Positions 11,166 through 23,175 of a stretch of 64,000 nucleotides of DNA are shown here, one piece after another. Position 1 is the first letter of the stretch. Each line of letters begins with the position of its first letter. A program made the translations under genes and the position numbers. Origin of the DNA: Cryptomeria japonica (lineage: Eukaryota; Streptophyta; Pinopsida; Cupressales; Cupressaceae); NCBI RefSeq assembly GCF_030272615.1, contig NC_081406.1:242599218-242663217 (forward strand). Reading direction: 5' to 3'. The notes under the pieces are model-generated. The model saw only the letters and a program-made list of their open reading frames with translations, had not been told where the DNA came from and did not search any database.

Positions 11166-12125
11166 TAAATTTGGGGCTATAAAACGAACATGAATCAAGC
11201 TGCATTAGATTAAATCATTTTTCTTTTTTCTTAAGGTAAAGAATTTTTATCGTGTTTGGGGTGGACCTACTATTGCATTAACCAACTTTCCACCCACCTT
11301 CGGGGTCTTGGGAGAAAGGAGGAAGGTGACAACGACATCCAAATTTTATTTTATTCTACATAGTGAGGGGTATCTTTGACTAGGGATTTCATCACCCCAC
11401 AGAGGTACTTCGAATTGGGATGCGTTGGGGATATCATCTCTCCCAACGTACTCTTGAGCGGGTTTTTCGAGCCGCTATATAAATATATTGGTCAGGTGGC
11501 TAGAGTGTTGAGTGAATTCGGCATATGTGCAGGCCTTCCTTGCACCGATAAGCTCAACTAAAGTCTTAAGTGGCTTGCTTTGAGAATCCGTCGTTGGATC
11601 GGGACCCCTCAAAACCTAATACTACGAACCAATTTAATTGTTAAAAATCCTCCATTCAATGATTCCAGGAGTGCGGATCATACCCAATAGATACCCTTCA
11701 TGTACCTTACACTATGATACAGAAATCCCTCGGCTATAAGATCTTCGGATCTTCGGGGTAAGAGAGACTGGCATGCCTGAGAAGTGTGTACCGTGGAGTG
11801 GAGCCAGTGCTGCTAGACTCTTTATTTGTTCGTTTTGTCTCGGTATTTCATAAGGGCCTCATTGAATGGTTTCCACTATCCAGCCTAAGATTGTATTTAG
11901 TGCTTTTTTTATGTATCGTTGTGCTAGACCAGTATTGAGTCAGTCCCTTGGGCTATTTCAGGCCCTATCCCACGTATCTCTGAATTTTTTGAGATTGTAT
12001 GAAAATTGAGTCAGTCAGCTATACATGCCTCTCAACAATTGTTCTCAAATTTGGAAAACTGCAAAACTTGTCATATACACGAAGTTACCAAAAACAAAGT
12101 CCATTTTGAAACCAAAAACTTAAAG
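11166..12125 (+). other. Leader sequence of the Tat element without a supported gene
   Basis: The stretch contains only a 61-codon ORF at 11376-11561 and no recognised domain. Base composition is more balanced than in the LTRs. It could hold splice sites or packaging signals, as in Ogre elements, but I see none that I can defend. Confidence 0.5.
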
Positions 12126-12355
12126 TCCTTACATACTTGTGACCCTAGGCAGTCTTTTACATAGTCCCACTTACGTCCTTATTATCGTCCTACATCTTTG
12201 TCCCACTTATGTCCTCATTATTGTCCTACGTCTTTTGCATAGTCCCACTTACGTCCTCATTATTGTCCTAAAGTCTTTTGCATAGTCCCACTTACGTCCT
12301 CATTATCGTCCTAAGTCTTTTGCATTATCATCCATATTAGTTACATAGTCCTACA
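12126..12355 (+). repeat. 36-43-bp tandem repeat, four to five units
   Basis: Units carry AGTCCCACTTACGTCCTCATTA and GTCCTAAGTCTTTTGCAT-like segments, with AGTCCCAC boxes at about 12163, 12241 and 12284 and a shortened TCCCACTTA at 12201. Non-coding. Confidence 0.8.
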
Positions 12356-12370
12356 TTATCATATACGTCT

Positions 12371-12688
12371 ATGTCCATTGTCAGTTATAGATTCAAAGCA
12401 TGTGTCTTCATGGGTCTCCTAGGTGATGGTTTGCTCCCCTTCGAGCAACCTAATCTAGTTCCAAACGATGGTCAACGAGAAATCGTTGATGGTCTAGCTA
12501 ACTTAGCTTGGGACTTAAGAAGAAGCACACCTCAATATATAGGAGTCATACACGAGATAAACATTAAGTCTAAGATTTCTCATAGAATTGATAGAGAGAT
12601 CGAGGCTAAACAACTTAGTCAAGAAATGGAAAGACTTGCATTAGAGAAATCTAGAAATGCTCAAATCTCGCGTCAAAATCCTCAATAG
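12371..12688 (+). CDS. ORF upstream of gag (105 aa), unknown
   Basis: This is the longest ORF between the leader repeats and gag and is in the gag frame, but it is separated from the gag ATG at 12785 by two stops within 100 bases. It contains DGQREIVDGLANLAWDLRRS and a charged C-terminus (REIEAKQLSQEMERLALEKS) likely to form a helix. It may be the remnant of an extra upstream ORF as in Ogre-like elements, or an alternative N-terminal extension of gag. No homology is recognised. Confidence 0.4.
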   Translation: MSIVSYRFKACVFMGLLGDGLLPFEQPNLVPNDGQREIVDGLANLAWDLRRSTPQYIGVIHEINIKSKISHRIDREIEAKQLSQEMERLALEKSRNAQISRQNPQ

Positions 12689-12784
12689 AGAGTTTAGTGT
12701 AGTCTTGCATACCTCATATTTACATCTACAGTCTAGTATTAAATTGTCATCTTGCATAGAACCACCCTCATCTAGTAGTCTTAG

Positions 12785-14690
12785 ATGCCCATCACAAGGT
12801 CACAAAAAGCAAAAGGCATAATGGACCCGAACAACACACAGTCTGTAAACCCTACTTGGAATATGGACATGTCAACAGGTCAACACTCAGGTACTCAGAC
12901 AATGTCTACCCTAAGCGAATTACAACAACATCTAACAAAAGAATAAATTGAGTCGGCTCAACAAGATCTGCACGTCCTTATGATCCTAAATGCACTTATA
13001 CATAGTGATAGGACCAAGTATCTCTCGTTGTTAATACAAAATGGGGCAAAACTACCTGAGGATTTTGACATCACAAAGATCTTACCACCAGGAAAAACTT
13101 TAGGTCAAGATAACAATCAAACACCACTGTTGACACAAATACAAGCAACGACCTCTAGTTTTCCTCAAAATGTACCTATACAAACAAATGTCAACACGAA
13201 TGCAAACTTTCAAACAAGTGTGTCATCCTTGGCGATCAATGCTAGTATACCATCACAAAGCATACCGATAATATAAAGTGTCTCGGCACCTATTCAAACA
13301 CAAGCAACAAGTGCAATTCAACCTCCAGTTTCCTATTCTATAGGATCAACATATAGTCATCAAAATGCAAATCTAGGTCTTGCCAATACAACAAGTACAA
13401 CTCAACCAAACATGGGTTCGCATATCACCTATTTCACAGTACCTAGTGGAACACACAACACACAAAGTTATAATCCTGGTACCTTCCAACAACCTCCTAG
13501 TTATGCAACCACGAATCCTTTTGTGGAACATACACAAACACAAGGTATACCTTTGACACAAATAGATATTTTGACACAACAAATACATAATTTACAACAA
13601 CAAATGATGACCATGCAAACTGGTAACAATAAAAAGAGCTACACAATGCAGGACTTACATCCTTATCCATTCGATCACACATTATACATGCCACCTTTCC
13701 CACAACATTTTGAAACACCTAAATTTGATAGATATCGAGGGAAGGGTGATCCTAGAGATCATATCAGAGAATTTTTTACGGCATGTATAGAGGTTGCCTC
13801 AGAAGATACTTATTTAATGAGACTATTTCCTAAAAGTCTAGGAGGTTTGGCTTTAGAGTGGTTTTCACATTTACCACCAACCATCACATCATGGGGAGAA
13901 TTAGTTGAACAATTTATTGCAAACTTTTCACATAACATTGACACCCCAGTTACTTTCATGGACTTATGTGCCGCTAAACAATGTGAGAATGAAACATTTG
14001 CATCTTTCATACAACGATGGAGGGCTCTCTAAAGGAGGTGCAAGACAATTATCCCAGAAATAGAATAAGTAGACATGTTCATAGAAAACTTGATTCCTAA
14101 GATTAAATATCCGATACAAATGCAATGTTTAACCACATTCAAACAAATCATGGAAAAGGCTCTCAAATGTGAGAAGGGACTAGTAGAACAAGGTCTTACT
14201 AAGTATGGCAACACCAACAACAATGACAAATCTAAGTTTTGGTCGAAAAACAAAAATGTGACCAATGATGGTATTGTAGATGCCAGAATGATAAAAAGAA
14301 CTCAACCTGTTTTATCTTTGGGAACGAGTCAGTCATCTAATCCACATATAGGGAATAACACAACCTCTGCAAATGTAAATGCTACACAAAACATGAACAC
14401 GAGATACCCCAAGGTAAATGCTCCAAGAAGAAATTACACACCTCTAGGAGAACCTATTGAGTCAGCGCTCAAAAAGTTAATATAGACAAACATGATCACT
14501 TTACCTGAAGTAAGAGTGTATGAACCAGGTACTTTCAAACCCACATGGTGGAATGATAATGATTTCTGCGGTTATCATCAGACTAAAGGTCACAAAACAG
14601 CAAGTTGCTACAAATTGAAAAACTTGGTCCAACATATGATAGACCAAGGGGACATCACAAATGATACCAATAAAACCTCAGCAAACACAA
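12785..14690 (+). pseudogene. Tat gag: capsid region and a single zinc-binding motif
   Basis: The N-terminal 200 codons are rich in Thr, Gln and Asn. The capsid (retrotrans_gag) core is at about 13690-14030 with TPKFDRYRGKGDPRDHIREF, LALEWFSHLPP and FIQRWRAL. A basic linker follows. Near 14560 the sequence FCGYHQTKGHKTASCYKLK is a C-x2-H-x4-H-x4-C-type knuckle, the variant CxxH form common in Tat gag proteins. Gag would package the RNA genome into cytoplasmic virus-like particles. Stops at 12944, 13274, 14030, 14066 and 14483 break it. Confidence 0.85.
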
Positions 14691-15454
14691 ATCATACAAT
14701 TTTTAAGGATCCTTTTGTTAAGCATGACAAAGGGAAAGCTACCACATCAGGTACCCAAGACAATACAGCTAACTACACAAAAATCTCATACGACTACGCT
14801 ATTCATGCCATTAGCTTGGGAGATGTAGCAAACAATGATTCACAAGAAACACTTGATCAAGATGACCAATATCAAGACACTCATACAGATGATAACCAAA
14901 TTTGCATGATATCAGAGGCACCAAAATACGATGATGATAGAAATCTTTGTCTCAAAGACTGGGGGCATGATCAACCATCTCACTCATTTGAAGATGAACT
15001 CATAGAACATATCATGGATGTCAAACATACACATAAAGACTATGAAGAGGGATTTAACATAAATATTGATAACACAACATATGATACCGACAAAGCTTGT
15101 AAGTCATATGATACAGTGGCTACGATCACCATAACTCCCAGAGACAAAGACTGTGCAGTAGCTACTCGCATATCAAAGGTAACTTTACAAGGAATACCAC
15201 AAAATCAACCACCAGCAATAGGGACTTACAATGTTGTTGAGCAACTTAAGAAAACTCCAGCACAGATATCATTATTCGAACTATTGCATATTTCACCCAC
15301 TCACAGAGCTATATTGGATAAAGCACTAACAGATTCGGTAGTGGACATGGATATAGATGAAAATGCCTTCCAGACTATGGTAGGCAATTTGACACAAGGC
15401 ACACGTATTGCATTCACTAAACAAGATATTCCTAGTGATAGACTGCTTCATAAC

Positions 15455-15790
15455 AACCCACTACATCTAGAAGCTTACATTCATAAGAGAAGAATCAGAA
15501 GAGTACTCATAGATGGGGGAGCCGGTCTCAACATTTGTACTTTAAATCTAGTCAAAGCACTAGGATATTTTGAACTTCACATTGATTCTTCCAAGAGGAT
15601 AAATATCAAGGCTTACGATGATGAAGAACGTCCATCAAAAGGCATTGTAACATTACCCGTACAAGTAGGACCTATAACGATAGAGGTTGCTTTTCAAGTC
15701 TTGGACAGAGAGCTGGGATATAACATGTTATTGGGCCGCCCATAGATCCACACCATGCAAGTAGTACCATCCACATTTCATCAATGTGTC
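15455..15790 (+). pseudogene. Tat aspartic protease domain
   Basis: The active-site motif is RRVLIDGGAGLNICTLNLV, with Asp in a DGG rather than DTG/DSG setting, as is usual in Tat elements. The downstream LLGRP motif near 15730 marks the end of the fold; the Trp codon just after it is a stop (TGG to TAG). The protease would cut the polyprotein into gag, reverse transcriptase and integrase. Confidence 0.85.
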
Positions 15791-16234
15791 AAATTCCCAT
15801 ACAATGGTATTGAAATCACCATAAAGGGTGATCCAAATCCATTCCAACATTGCAATTACCTGAAAGACAGTGTAGATAATCAGGTACCTATCAATCGGGC
15901 AACACCTCTCACTACACAACTGGAGGCATTAAAAATCATAGAAACAAAAAAGGATATGCCTACAACATCCTCCTTACAAATAAAAGATATGGGTTGTGGA
16001 GAGTATTCTATTGCAAATACTTTAAGTGGGAGACAGTTGTCTCTTTCTCCTAAGTCCTTTGGGAAACCTCAAAATACAATGTAAAAGTGAGACAAAGGAA
16101 AAGAAATTGTTAGATACACAGACTCATGCTCTTTCATTAGATGGGGTGACTTACAAGAAGAATCCTTGAATGAAGATATTAACCACTGGATATATAGAGA
16201 AGAAGATCATATGACAATACCTATAATACCCACA

Positions 16235-16375
16235 GATCAGTATGGCAATGGATTCAAAATGCTCCAGAGACATGGATATGATGGTACCACGGGCCTTGGG
16301 TTACAGAAACAAGGAAGACTAGAACCTGTTTTTCCTAATGATAATCCAGGGAATCAAGGATTGGGATACAAGCAT
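16235..16375 (+). pseudogene. G-patch domain between protease and reverse transcriptase
   Basis: GNGFKMLQRHGYDGTTGLGL, then KQGRLEPV and NQGLGYK follow the glycine spacing of a G-patch (D111) motif, which in cellular proteins contacts RNA helicases or RNA. A G-patch near the protease is also known in betaretroviruses and in some plant gypsy polyproteins. The segment itself is free of stops, while flanking linkers are broken at 16082, 16088 and 16613. Confidence 0.8.
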
Positions 16376-17339
16376 GTACAACATATCACAGAAGCAAGAC
16401 ATCATACCCTTGATATATTAAATCGGCCAAGGAAATTGTCAGACTACATACCACAAAGGGATTTGTCCACACAGGCGCTCCCATCTTCATCTCAAACAAG
16501 TAATCAGGAACCTACATCACCTAGTGTAGAATCAGATGGAGAAGACATGAGACAACTCCTGCAAGAACCTACCACTGAGTTACAAAATGATGCAGTTGTT
16601 GACACAACAGTATAGGCTAATGTGGCAATAGATGCAGGTTTACCACCACAACCCGAATCCCATTTGTAATTATTATCACTACTACCATAAGAAATAACTC
16701 AGCCTCAACCTAACGAAACAAATGAAGAAAGATTGAAAAGGCTTATACCAGGATTAAGAAGGGTAACTAATGTACACATAAGACTAGTCAATCTACACCA
16801 GAATCAGAGGCAGGAACAAGAAGAAATAAGTGATGATAGCTCAGATAATGAAACATATAGTGAAAGTGAGACAAACTCTAATGACTACGAATTCTTATCA
16901 CTCCATGATTCTAGCCCACCAGGAAGTGTAATATCAAGGTATCAAATAAAGCTTATACAGGATAAAAAGACACAAAGTCATTCCAACAATCAAGTCTTCA
17001 TGTTATCAGAGTCCACTAAAGAAGGGAGTAATGATTTACCCCTAGTGCATTCACACTTGATTGATTGGGGGAAAGAAGGAAAACCAACGCTGGATTGGTT
17101 TGAAAATGACGAAGCAATTTCAAAATTTCTAGGAGTTAGAGAGGGATTTCCACAAGGTGATCACAAAGTAGGGTTTGTTGTAGACCTGAATAGAACAACA
17201 TACTTTGGAGAAGAGAGTGCTTCTGCAACACAAGATAAGGATCAAACTACCCATAATGGCAAGATTGACTTGGGTAATCTTCCTGGGGAAAGAGAAAGTT
17301 CAGCATTACTTACAGAGGAAACAGAAGAAGTAAACATAG

Positions 17340-18420
17340 CAGAAGGGGAGGTTGTACATAACATCCATCTGGCAAAATCACTTAGCAAAGAAGAAAAAGA
17401 CAGATTCATTCATTTTTTCAAGCAACAACCTATCAACTTTGCTTGGTCCTATTTAGACATGCCAGGCTTAGACTCTGAATTAGTGTTGCATCACTTACCT
17501 TTGATACTGGGAGTTAAGCCTTACAAGCAAAAATTGAGAAAAATCCATCCAAGTATCGCATTACTGGTTAAAATAGAACTACAAAAGTTGCTGGATATAG
17601 GTTTTATTAGACCTATTGACTATGTGGAATGGATATCCAACCTGGTACCTGTGACTAAGCGCAAAGGAGGCATAAGAATTTGCACAGATTTCCGGGATCT
17701 AAATAAAGCTTGTCCTAAGGATGACTTCCCGCTACCAAATATCGATATGATAGTTGACCTAACAAATGGAAATGAGATTCTATCCTTAATGGATGGTTTT
17801 TCAGGATACAACTAGATTAAAATTGCACCAGAAGATCAACATAAAACAGCCTTTACATGCCCATGGGGAACATACTGCTGGAATGTGATGCCATTTGGTC
17901 TCAAAAATGCCGGAGCAACATACCAAAGAGCCATGACAACATTGTTTCATGACATGATCCACAACATAATGGAAGATTACGTGGATGACATATTGGCTAA
18001 ATCACAAACAAGAGAAAGTCACCTTGCAGTTCTTACACATATATTTGATTGGTTGGAACAATATAATGTCAGATTAAACCCAAAGAAGTGTGTGTTTGGC
18101 TTAACAACAGGTAAATTGTTAGGGTTTATAGTGTCAAACCGAGGAATTGAAATAGACCCTACCAAGGTCAAGGCAATCATTGATATGCAACCTCCGTCAA
18201 CACTTAAACAACTCAGAGGGTTACAAGGAAGACTGCAATCCATAAGGAGATTCATAGCACGGTTGGCAGATAAGTGTCACCCATTCCAGCATTTACTCAG
18301 GAAAGGAGTTACTTTTAAATGGACAGAACAATGCCAGGAAGCTTTCCAAGCTCTGAAAGATTATCTTTTGAACACACCAGTGTTAATGTCTCCTACTCCA
18401 GGAAAACCTCTATTGTTATA
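17340..18420 (+). pseudogene. Tat reverse transcriptase domain
   Basis: Recognised motifs in order are KKLLDIGFIRPI-like (LQKLLDIGFIRP, 17580), VPVTKRKGGIRICTDFRDLN (17650), ILSLMDGFSGYN (17780, first catalytic Asp), MPFGLKNAGATYQRAM (17890) and DYVDDILAKS (17980, the catalytic YVDD, intact). The thumb segment PKKCVFGLTTGKLLGFIVS follows. A CAG-to-TAG stop at 17813 falls just after the first catalytic motif. The enzyme would copy genomic RNA into cDNA. Confidence 0.93.
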
Positions 18421-18780
18421 CATATCAGCAACAAACTCAGCTCTAGGAGCTCTATTAGCACAACATGACAAAAATGGAAAAGAAAGAGCCATTTATTATA
18501 TAAGTAGGACTCTGATCGGCTATGAGCTTAATTATACCCCTATAGAGCGAGCATGCTTAGTAGTAATCTTTGCATCCCAAAAGCTCAGACATTACATGTT
18601 GAGTCATAAGGTACAACTCATTGCACACTTTGACCCACTCAAGTACCTATTGAGCAGAGCAACATTGACCGGGCGATTGGCTAAGTGGGTTATGATCCTA
18701 AGCGAGTTTGATATAGAATACATAGAGATAAAAGCCATCAAAGGACAAATTATAGTAGATCAATTAGCAGAGGCTCCTTT
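18400..18780 (+). pseudogene. Tat first (gypsy-type) RNase H domain
   Basis: This domain starts at KPLLLYISATNSALGALLAQ and includes YISRTL, NYTPIERACLVVIFA and KLRHYMLSHKVQLI, ending in GRLAKWVMILSEFDIEY. The usual first catalytic Asp position is substituted (ATNSALG for a SDxAxG-type motif), so this copy may be catalytically inert, which fits the presence of a second RNase H downstream. Confidence 0.8.
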
Positions 18781-18847
18781 ACAGGACAATCACCCATTGT
18801 TGATGGACTTTCCAGACGAATCCGTGTTTACATTAACTGCCTCTGTA

Positions 18848-19235
18848 ATCTGGAAATTATATTTTGATGGGTCATATACAAGTCATGGATTTGGAGCAGG
18901 GATTATTTTTGTCACCCCTTAAGGGGATGTTATACCTATGTCATTTAAGATTAATTTCCAATGCACAAACAATATAGTTGAATATGAAGCTCTCCTCATA
19001 GGGCTTCGTACAACTGTACAATGGAGAATACAAGAGTTACAGGTCTATGGTGATTCACAGTTGATTATAAACCAGGTCAATGATGATTACAACATGAAGG
19101 ATGACAAACTCATGCCTTATAAGAAGTTGGTCGAAGATTACAAGGAGTACTTTAGCAAAATTACCTTTGAAAAAATCCCAAGGATACAAAACAAGGCAAC
19201 ATTTGCAATGGCTATCATAGGATCTCTTCTGAATA
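18848..19235 (+). pseudogene. Tat second (archaeal-like) RNase H domain
   Basis: WKLYFDGSYTSHGFGAG, NNIVEYEALLIGL and VYGDSQLIINQVND give a complete Asp-Glu-Asp set. The domain lies directly after the first RNase H and before integrase, the hallmark of the Tat lineage. A stop at 18920 (CAA to TAA) interrupts it between the first Asp and the Glu. Confidence 0.9.
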
Positions 19236-19469
19236 TGCCTGCTAACAAAACTCAGTTTGAGTTCATCATAGAACAGTTGATGCTACCGGCATATGAGACT
19301 CCCCTATCAGAATATGTATGTGCAATTGTGGGTCCAGAATCACCTTGGTACAATGAAATATACACATATTTACATACTCAATACATGTCACTAGATCTAT
19401 CCAGAAATCAAAAGAAGACATTTATTCATCAGGCATCTAGATACACCATTATAGCTGATACTTTGTATA

Positions 19470-20602
19470 GAAAGGGTTTCGATGGAACCATTCTCCGATG
19501 TCTGGATGAGAGTGAAGCACACCTTGCTTTAAAGGAAGTCCATGATGGAATCTATGGGGCTCACCAAAGCGGTTTGCCATTGTCGAAGAAATTGTTGAGA
19601 ACAGGTTATTACTGGCCAACTATGGAAAAGGACGCTTACAAGTATGTACAGAAGTGTAAACAATGCCAAATGCATGGAGACCTCATTCATGCACCAGCAC
19701 AAGATCTTCAACCCATTACATCACCATGGCCATTTTCATAATGGGGATTAGATATAGTGGGTAAAATCAACCCTACTTCTTCCAATGGGCACAAGTTCAT
19801 CTTGACAGCCACTGAGTACTTTACCAAATGGGTTGAGGCAATTCCTCTTACATATACCACTAGAAAGCAGATATCAAAATTCATGCTCAACTACATTATA
19901 TGTAGATACGAAATTCCAATGTGCTTTGTTACAGATAATGGACGTCCATTTAAAAACTAGGAAGTGAAGGAATTGTGTGACAAATTTCACATACAACATA
20001 GAATTACCACACCATATTATCCACAAAGTAATGGACAAGCAGAGGCTACAAATAAAACAATATTAAAAATTGTTAAAAAAGTAGTCACTGACACAGGACG
20101 GGACTGGCATCTCCAGTTAAATCTTGCTCTTTGGGCTTATAGAACAGGAGTACGCACACCTAAAGGAGCAACACCATATTCCTTGGTCTATGGGACAGAA
20201 GCGATACTCCCCATTGAAATAGAAATACCATCTCTAAGAGTCTCCTTACAGAACATCATATCAGAGGAAGACTACAGGGTAGCAAGGCTACAAGAACTCG
20301 AAACCCTTGATGAAAAAAGACAAACGACATTCGACCATCTACAAGGATATCAAAACAGACTAAGACGGAGTTATAATAAATGGGTCTGCCCATGGACTTT
20401 TCAAGTAAGAGATCTAGTCCTTAAAGAAAATCAAAGGAACCTAGCGGAACGAGAAAAGCCAGGGAAATTCAAACCTAACTGGCTAGCTCCTTTCATCATA
20501 ACAAGGGTCATAGGCAATGGATCATATAATTTGGCTACCATGGAGGGAGATCCACTCTCTGACCCTATGAACAGCATGCACCTTAAACGATATTATACCT
20601 AA
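19470..20602 (+). pseudogene. Tat integrase
   Basis: The N-terminal zinc-binding part is HLALKEVHDGIYGAHQS with CKQCQMHG (H-H-C-C). The catalytic triad is present: WGLDIVGKI (Asp, 19745), CFVTDNGRPF (Asp, 19930) and SNGQAEATNK (Glu, 20035). The C-terminal part includes GWRTGV-like AYRTGVRTPKGATPYSLVYG and a GPY-like segment (APFIITRVIGNGSYNLATM). Stops at 19739 and 19958 lie within the core. It ends at the TAA at 20600-20602, the end of the polyprotein. Confidence 0.92.
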
Positions 20603-21739
20603 GGGTTGTGTAGTTTAGGTTTTACTTTCCACATTGCATATCATATTATTCAAAGCATTTCATTACATATAGTTTCTTTTATTTCCTAAAAAAAAAATGC
20701 ATCGCATTCTCAAAAGTTTTTGCATTTTCATGTAGCAACACCAATAAAACAAGGCAACTGTCCAAGTTTATCATTCGTTTGCATTTAAGAGAATCAAGGG
20801 TCATCTCCTTTCTTAGATATTCAGACATGAAGTCTTTGAGGTCCTAAGGTCATTCATTTTCAACATTACCCTGTGATGACGCTTTACTTATGGTTGGGTA
20901 GCAATTTCACTATTTGAGACATGTTAACCCAAAATCTATCAATTGTTATATCTCAAACACAATAAATCTCTAATTTACTCAAGACACCTAGTTGATTATA
21001 TGACTAGTGAAAAATCTAAAATTCTGCTTCAGCATCGTTGTAATTGTCACACCCAAGTAGGTTTCATTACTTACAAGTCAAGGCAAGAAAATAAAAAGAA
21101 AAAGAGCTATGCCAAATATCCATCTCAAGGAAAAAGGGCAATGATATATAACTGAAATATCATGCATACAAATGCAATAAAAATCTTGACTATGGGAACA
21201 TACAAGTAACTCCATCAGGGCTATGAACGCCTACTGGCAATGGAGCAATATTTGAGAAATTACAGTCTATAAGCTCGTCGGAGCTCTCAAGGCTTGCTGG
21301 CAGCGAGGCTCTATTCGGGATGCTTTTGAAGTTAGGATAATCCATGCAGCTAGTCATATAGGATGCTAAGGATCTTTAGTGAATACAAGAGCATAAATAA
21401 ACTCATTTGCACACACATGGGCAAACGAAGATCTAAGTTTCAAGAACCAGTGGGGAAGTTTTTTGCGTCTCCATTTGTAAATCCTAGTCACTAAGTGTGT
21501 TGAGTTGAATGTTCCAAAGGGCCTTAGGGATTGATTGACCGCTTATCTATGAAAGGTTTTGCACCTCCATTTCAATTGGTGTATTACAAATGCAAAAACA
21601 AACATAGACAACCTTGTTCGAATAGGAAATGCATCTTCATCCTGCATATTGCATTCACATAGGTCATGTCAAAAATTCATTTGTCTCCACATACATTCTA
21701 CAGATCATCATGTCATACTGGTCTGTACACTGGGGGCAT

Positions 21740-22115
21740 AACTGAAAAAATCAAAAAAAAAAATCATACAAAGTCCTAAAAAATTCATAAAAATCATATA
21801 ACATCCTTCAACAAAATCAAAAAAACATTGAAAAACTTAAAATCCAAGAAACATTGAAAAACTTAAAATCCAAAAAACATTGAAATATTCAAAATCCAAA
21901 AACATTGAAAATCATAAAATACCAAGAACATCCATATAAAGTCCTGAAAAAATCATCCAAAAACATTCAAATATGGAAAACATAACAACCAAAAACATCT
22001 GCAAAACAATGCTACAAAATCCAAAAACATCGGATAAAGTCCTAAAAAAATCATCCAAAAACATTCAAATATCGATCCACATAATCCAAAAACATCGAAA
22101 AAGCTCTTGGAAAAG
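21740..22115 (+). repeat. A-rich tandem repeat built on CCAAAAACATTGAAA
   Basis: Diverged units of roughly 20-30 bases repeat AAAATCCAAAAACATTGAAA and AAGTCCTAAAAAAATCATCC, at least ten times. The strand bias (few G) is marked. Non-coding. Confidence 0.8.
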
Positions 22116-23032
22116 AACTAAAAAATGAAAATCAATCAATCAAAAACTTGCAATAAAATGTCTTGTGAGAAACAAATACCCTAGCAGATATCCAGCAAAC
22201 ACTTTGCACGAAGTTAACAAAGGATATGACTATCCAGTCAAACATCTACAATCAACTGATCAAACTGTCTTATCAATTGTATCATATCCATATCAAAGTG
22301 ATCATTATCTTGTCTTAAATAGAAGAGGATACACTCGAAATCAGACAGGTAAATCTTAAACGGGGTCCACAACTTTACGAGATCAGACATTATCAACCAT
22401 CACATCAAGCAACTAAGAACGAAGGCACAAGGTCAATATAGCTGCTAAATTTTGTCTGGGTCAGTCTTTATCTTTTTATCATTTGGTGACAAATATTGTT
22501 CCTATGCTACTCAAGGATGTCTACAAGTGACTATAGGAGCTATGATGGGCATTATATTTTTCTTTGTTTGTTGTTTGTGGTGTGAACCGATGAAATTATA
22601 GGGAAATTGCTCTAGTGGGTGTCTGTGATAGGAGCATTCAGCTATTGGATGCCACACATACCTCGACTCCTAACGTAATTCCCAGAATGGAGGGTTCACT
22701 CTTTGTCTGCTACGTGTTTGTTTCTACGATGAGACATCTTTGCATCTTGGTTCCTTATAACCTGATGTGCTAAGCTTCACTATTCAATAATAAGGCTCAA
22801 TGATGAATATATATTGACGCAATAAAATATGTGACACGAGTTCATGATTCTTTCAAATTTCATTCTCATCTCATTTGCTTATTGATAGTTTGTTGATTTC
22901 TCATCTTCTTTCTAAATCATATTCTTTCTAACATTCTTTCTATCATCAATTTTTCTTTCTATCATCTAACTAACATTTCTTCATGGTGTATCTGAGGTAA
23001 AATTGGTTCAGCCATTATCATACAAAAACATT

Positions 23033-23175
23033 CCATTGCATTCATAATAATTTCATAAAACATTCATTATGCGTTCCATTGCATTCATAATAATTTCATA
23101 AAACATTCATTATAGATTCCATTGCATTCATAATAAATTTCATAACATTCATAAATAGAGTTTCATTGCATTCAT
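23033..23175 (+). repeat. 43-bp tandem repeat, three units and a partial fourth
   Basis: CCATTGCATTCATAATAATT begins at 23033, 23076 and 23119 with an exact period of 43 and ends in CATTCATTAT; a partial unit follows to about 23175. Confidence 0.88.

Larger units (their letters stand above)
12785..20602 (+). pseudogene. Tat element gag-pol polyprotein frame (2606 codons)
   Basis: From ATG (MPITRSQKAKG) to the final TAA this is one continuous frame with no frameshift. About 15 in-frame stops lie at 12944, 13274, 14030, 14066, 14483, 15743, 16082, 16088, 16613, 16667, 16688, 17813, 18920, 19739 and 19958 (approximate first bases). Each can be derived from CAA, CAG, CGA or TGG by one C-to-T change on one strand; several occur in motifs where the original residue is clear, such as LLGRP-Trp-IH and SGYN-Gln-IKI. 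Decay by cytosine deamination with few indels explains this. The domains are listed separately. Confidence 0.93.

Noticed and set aside
11376-11561. 61-codon ORF in the Tat leader as a gene
   Set aside because: Too short, no motif, and upstream and downstream frames are closed.
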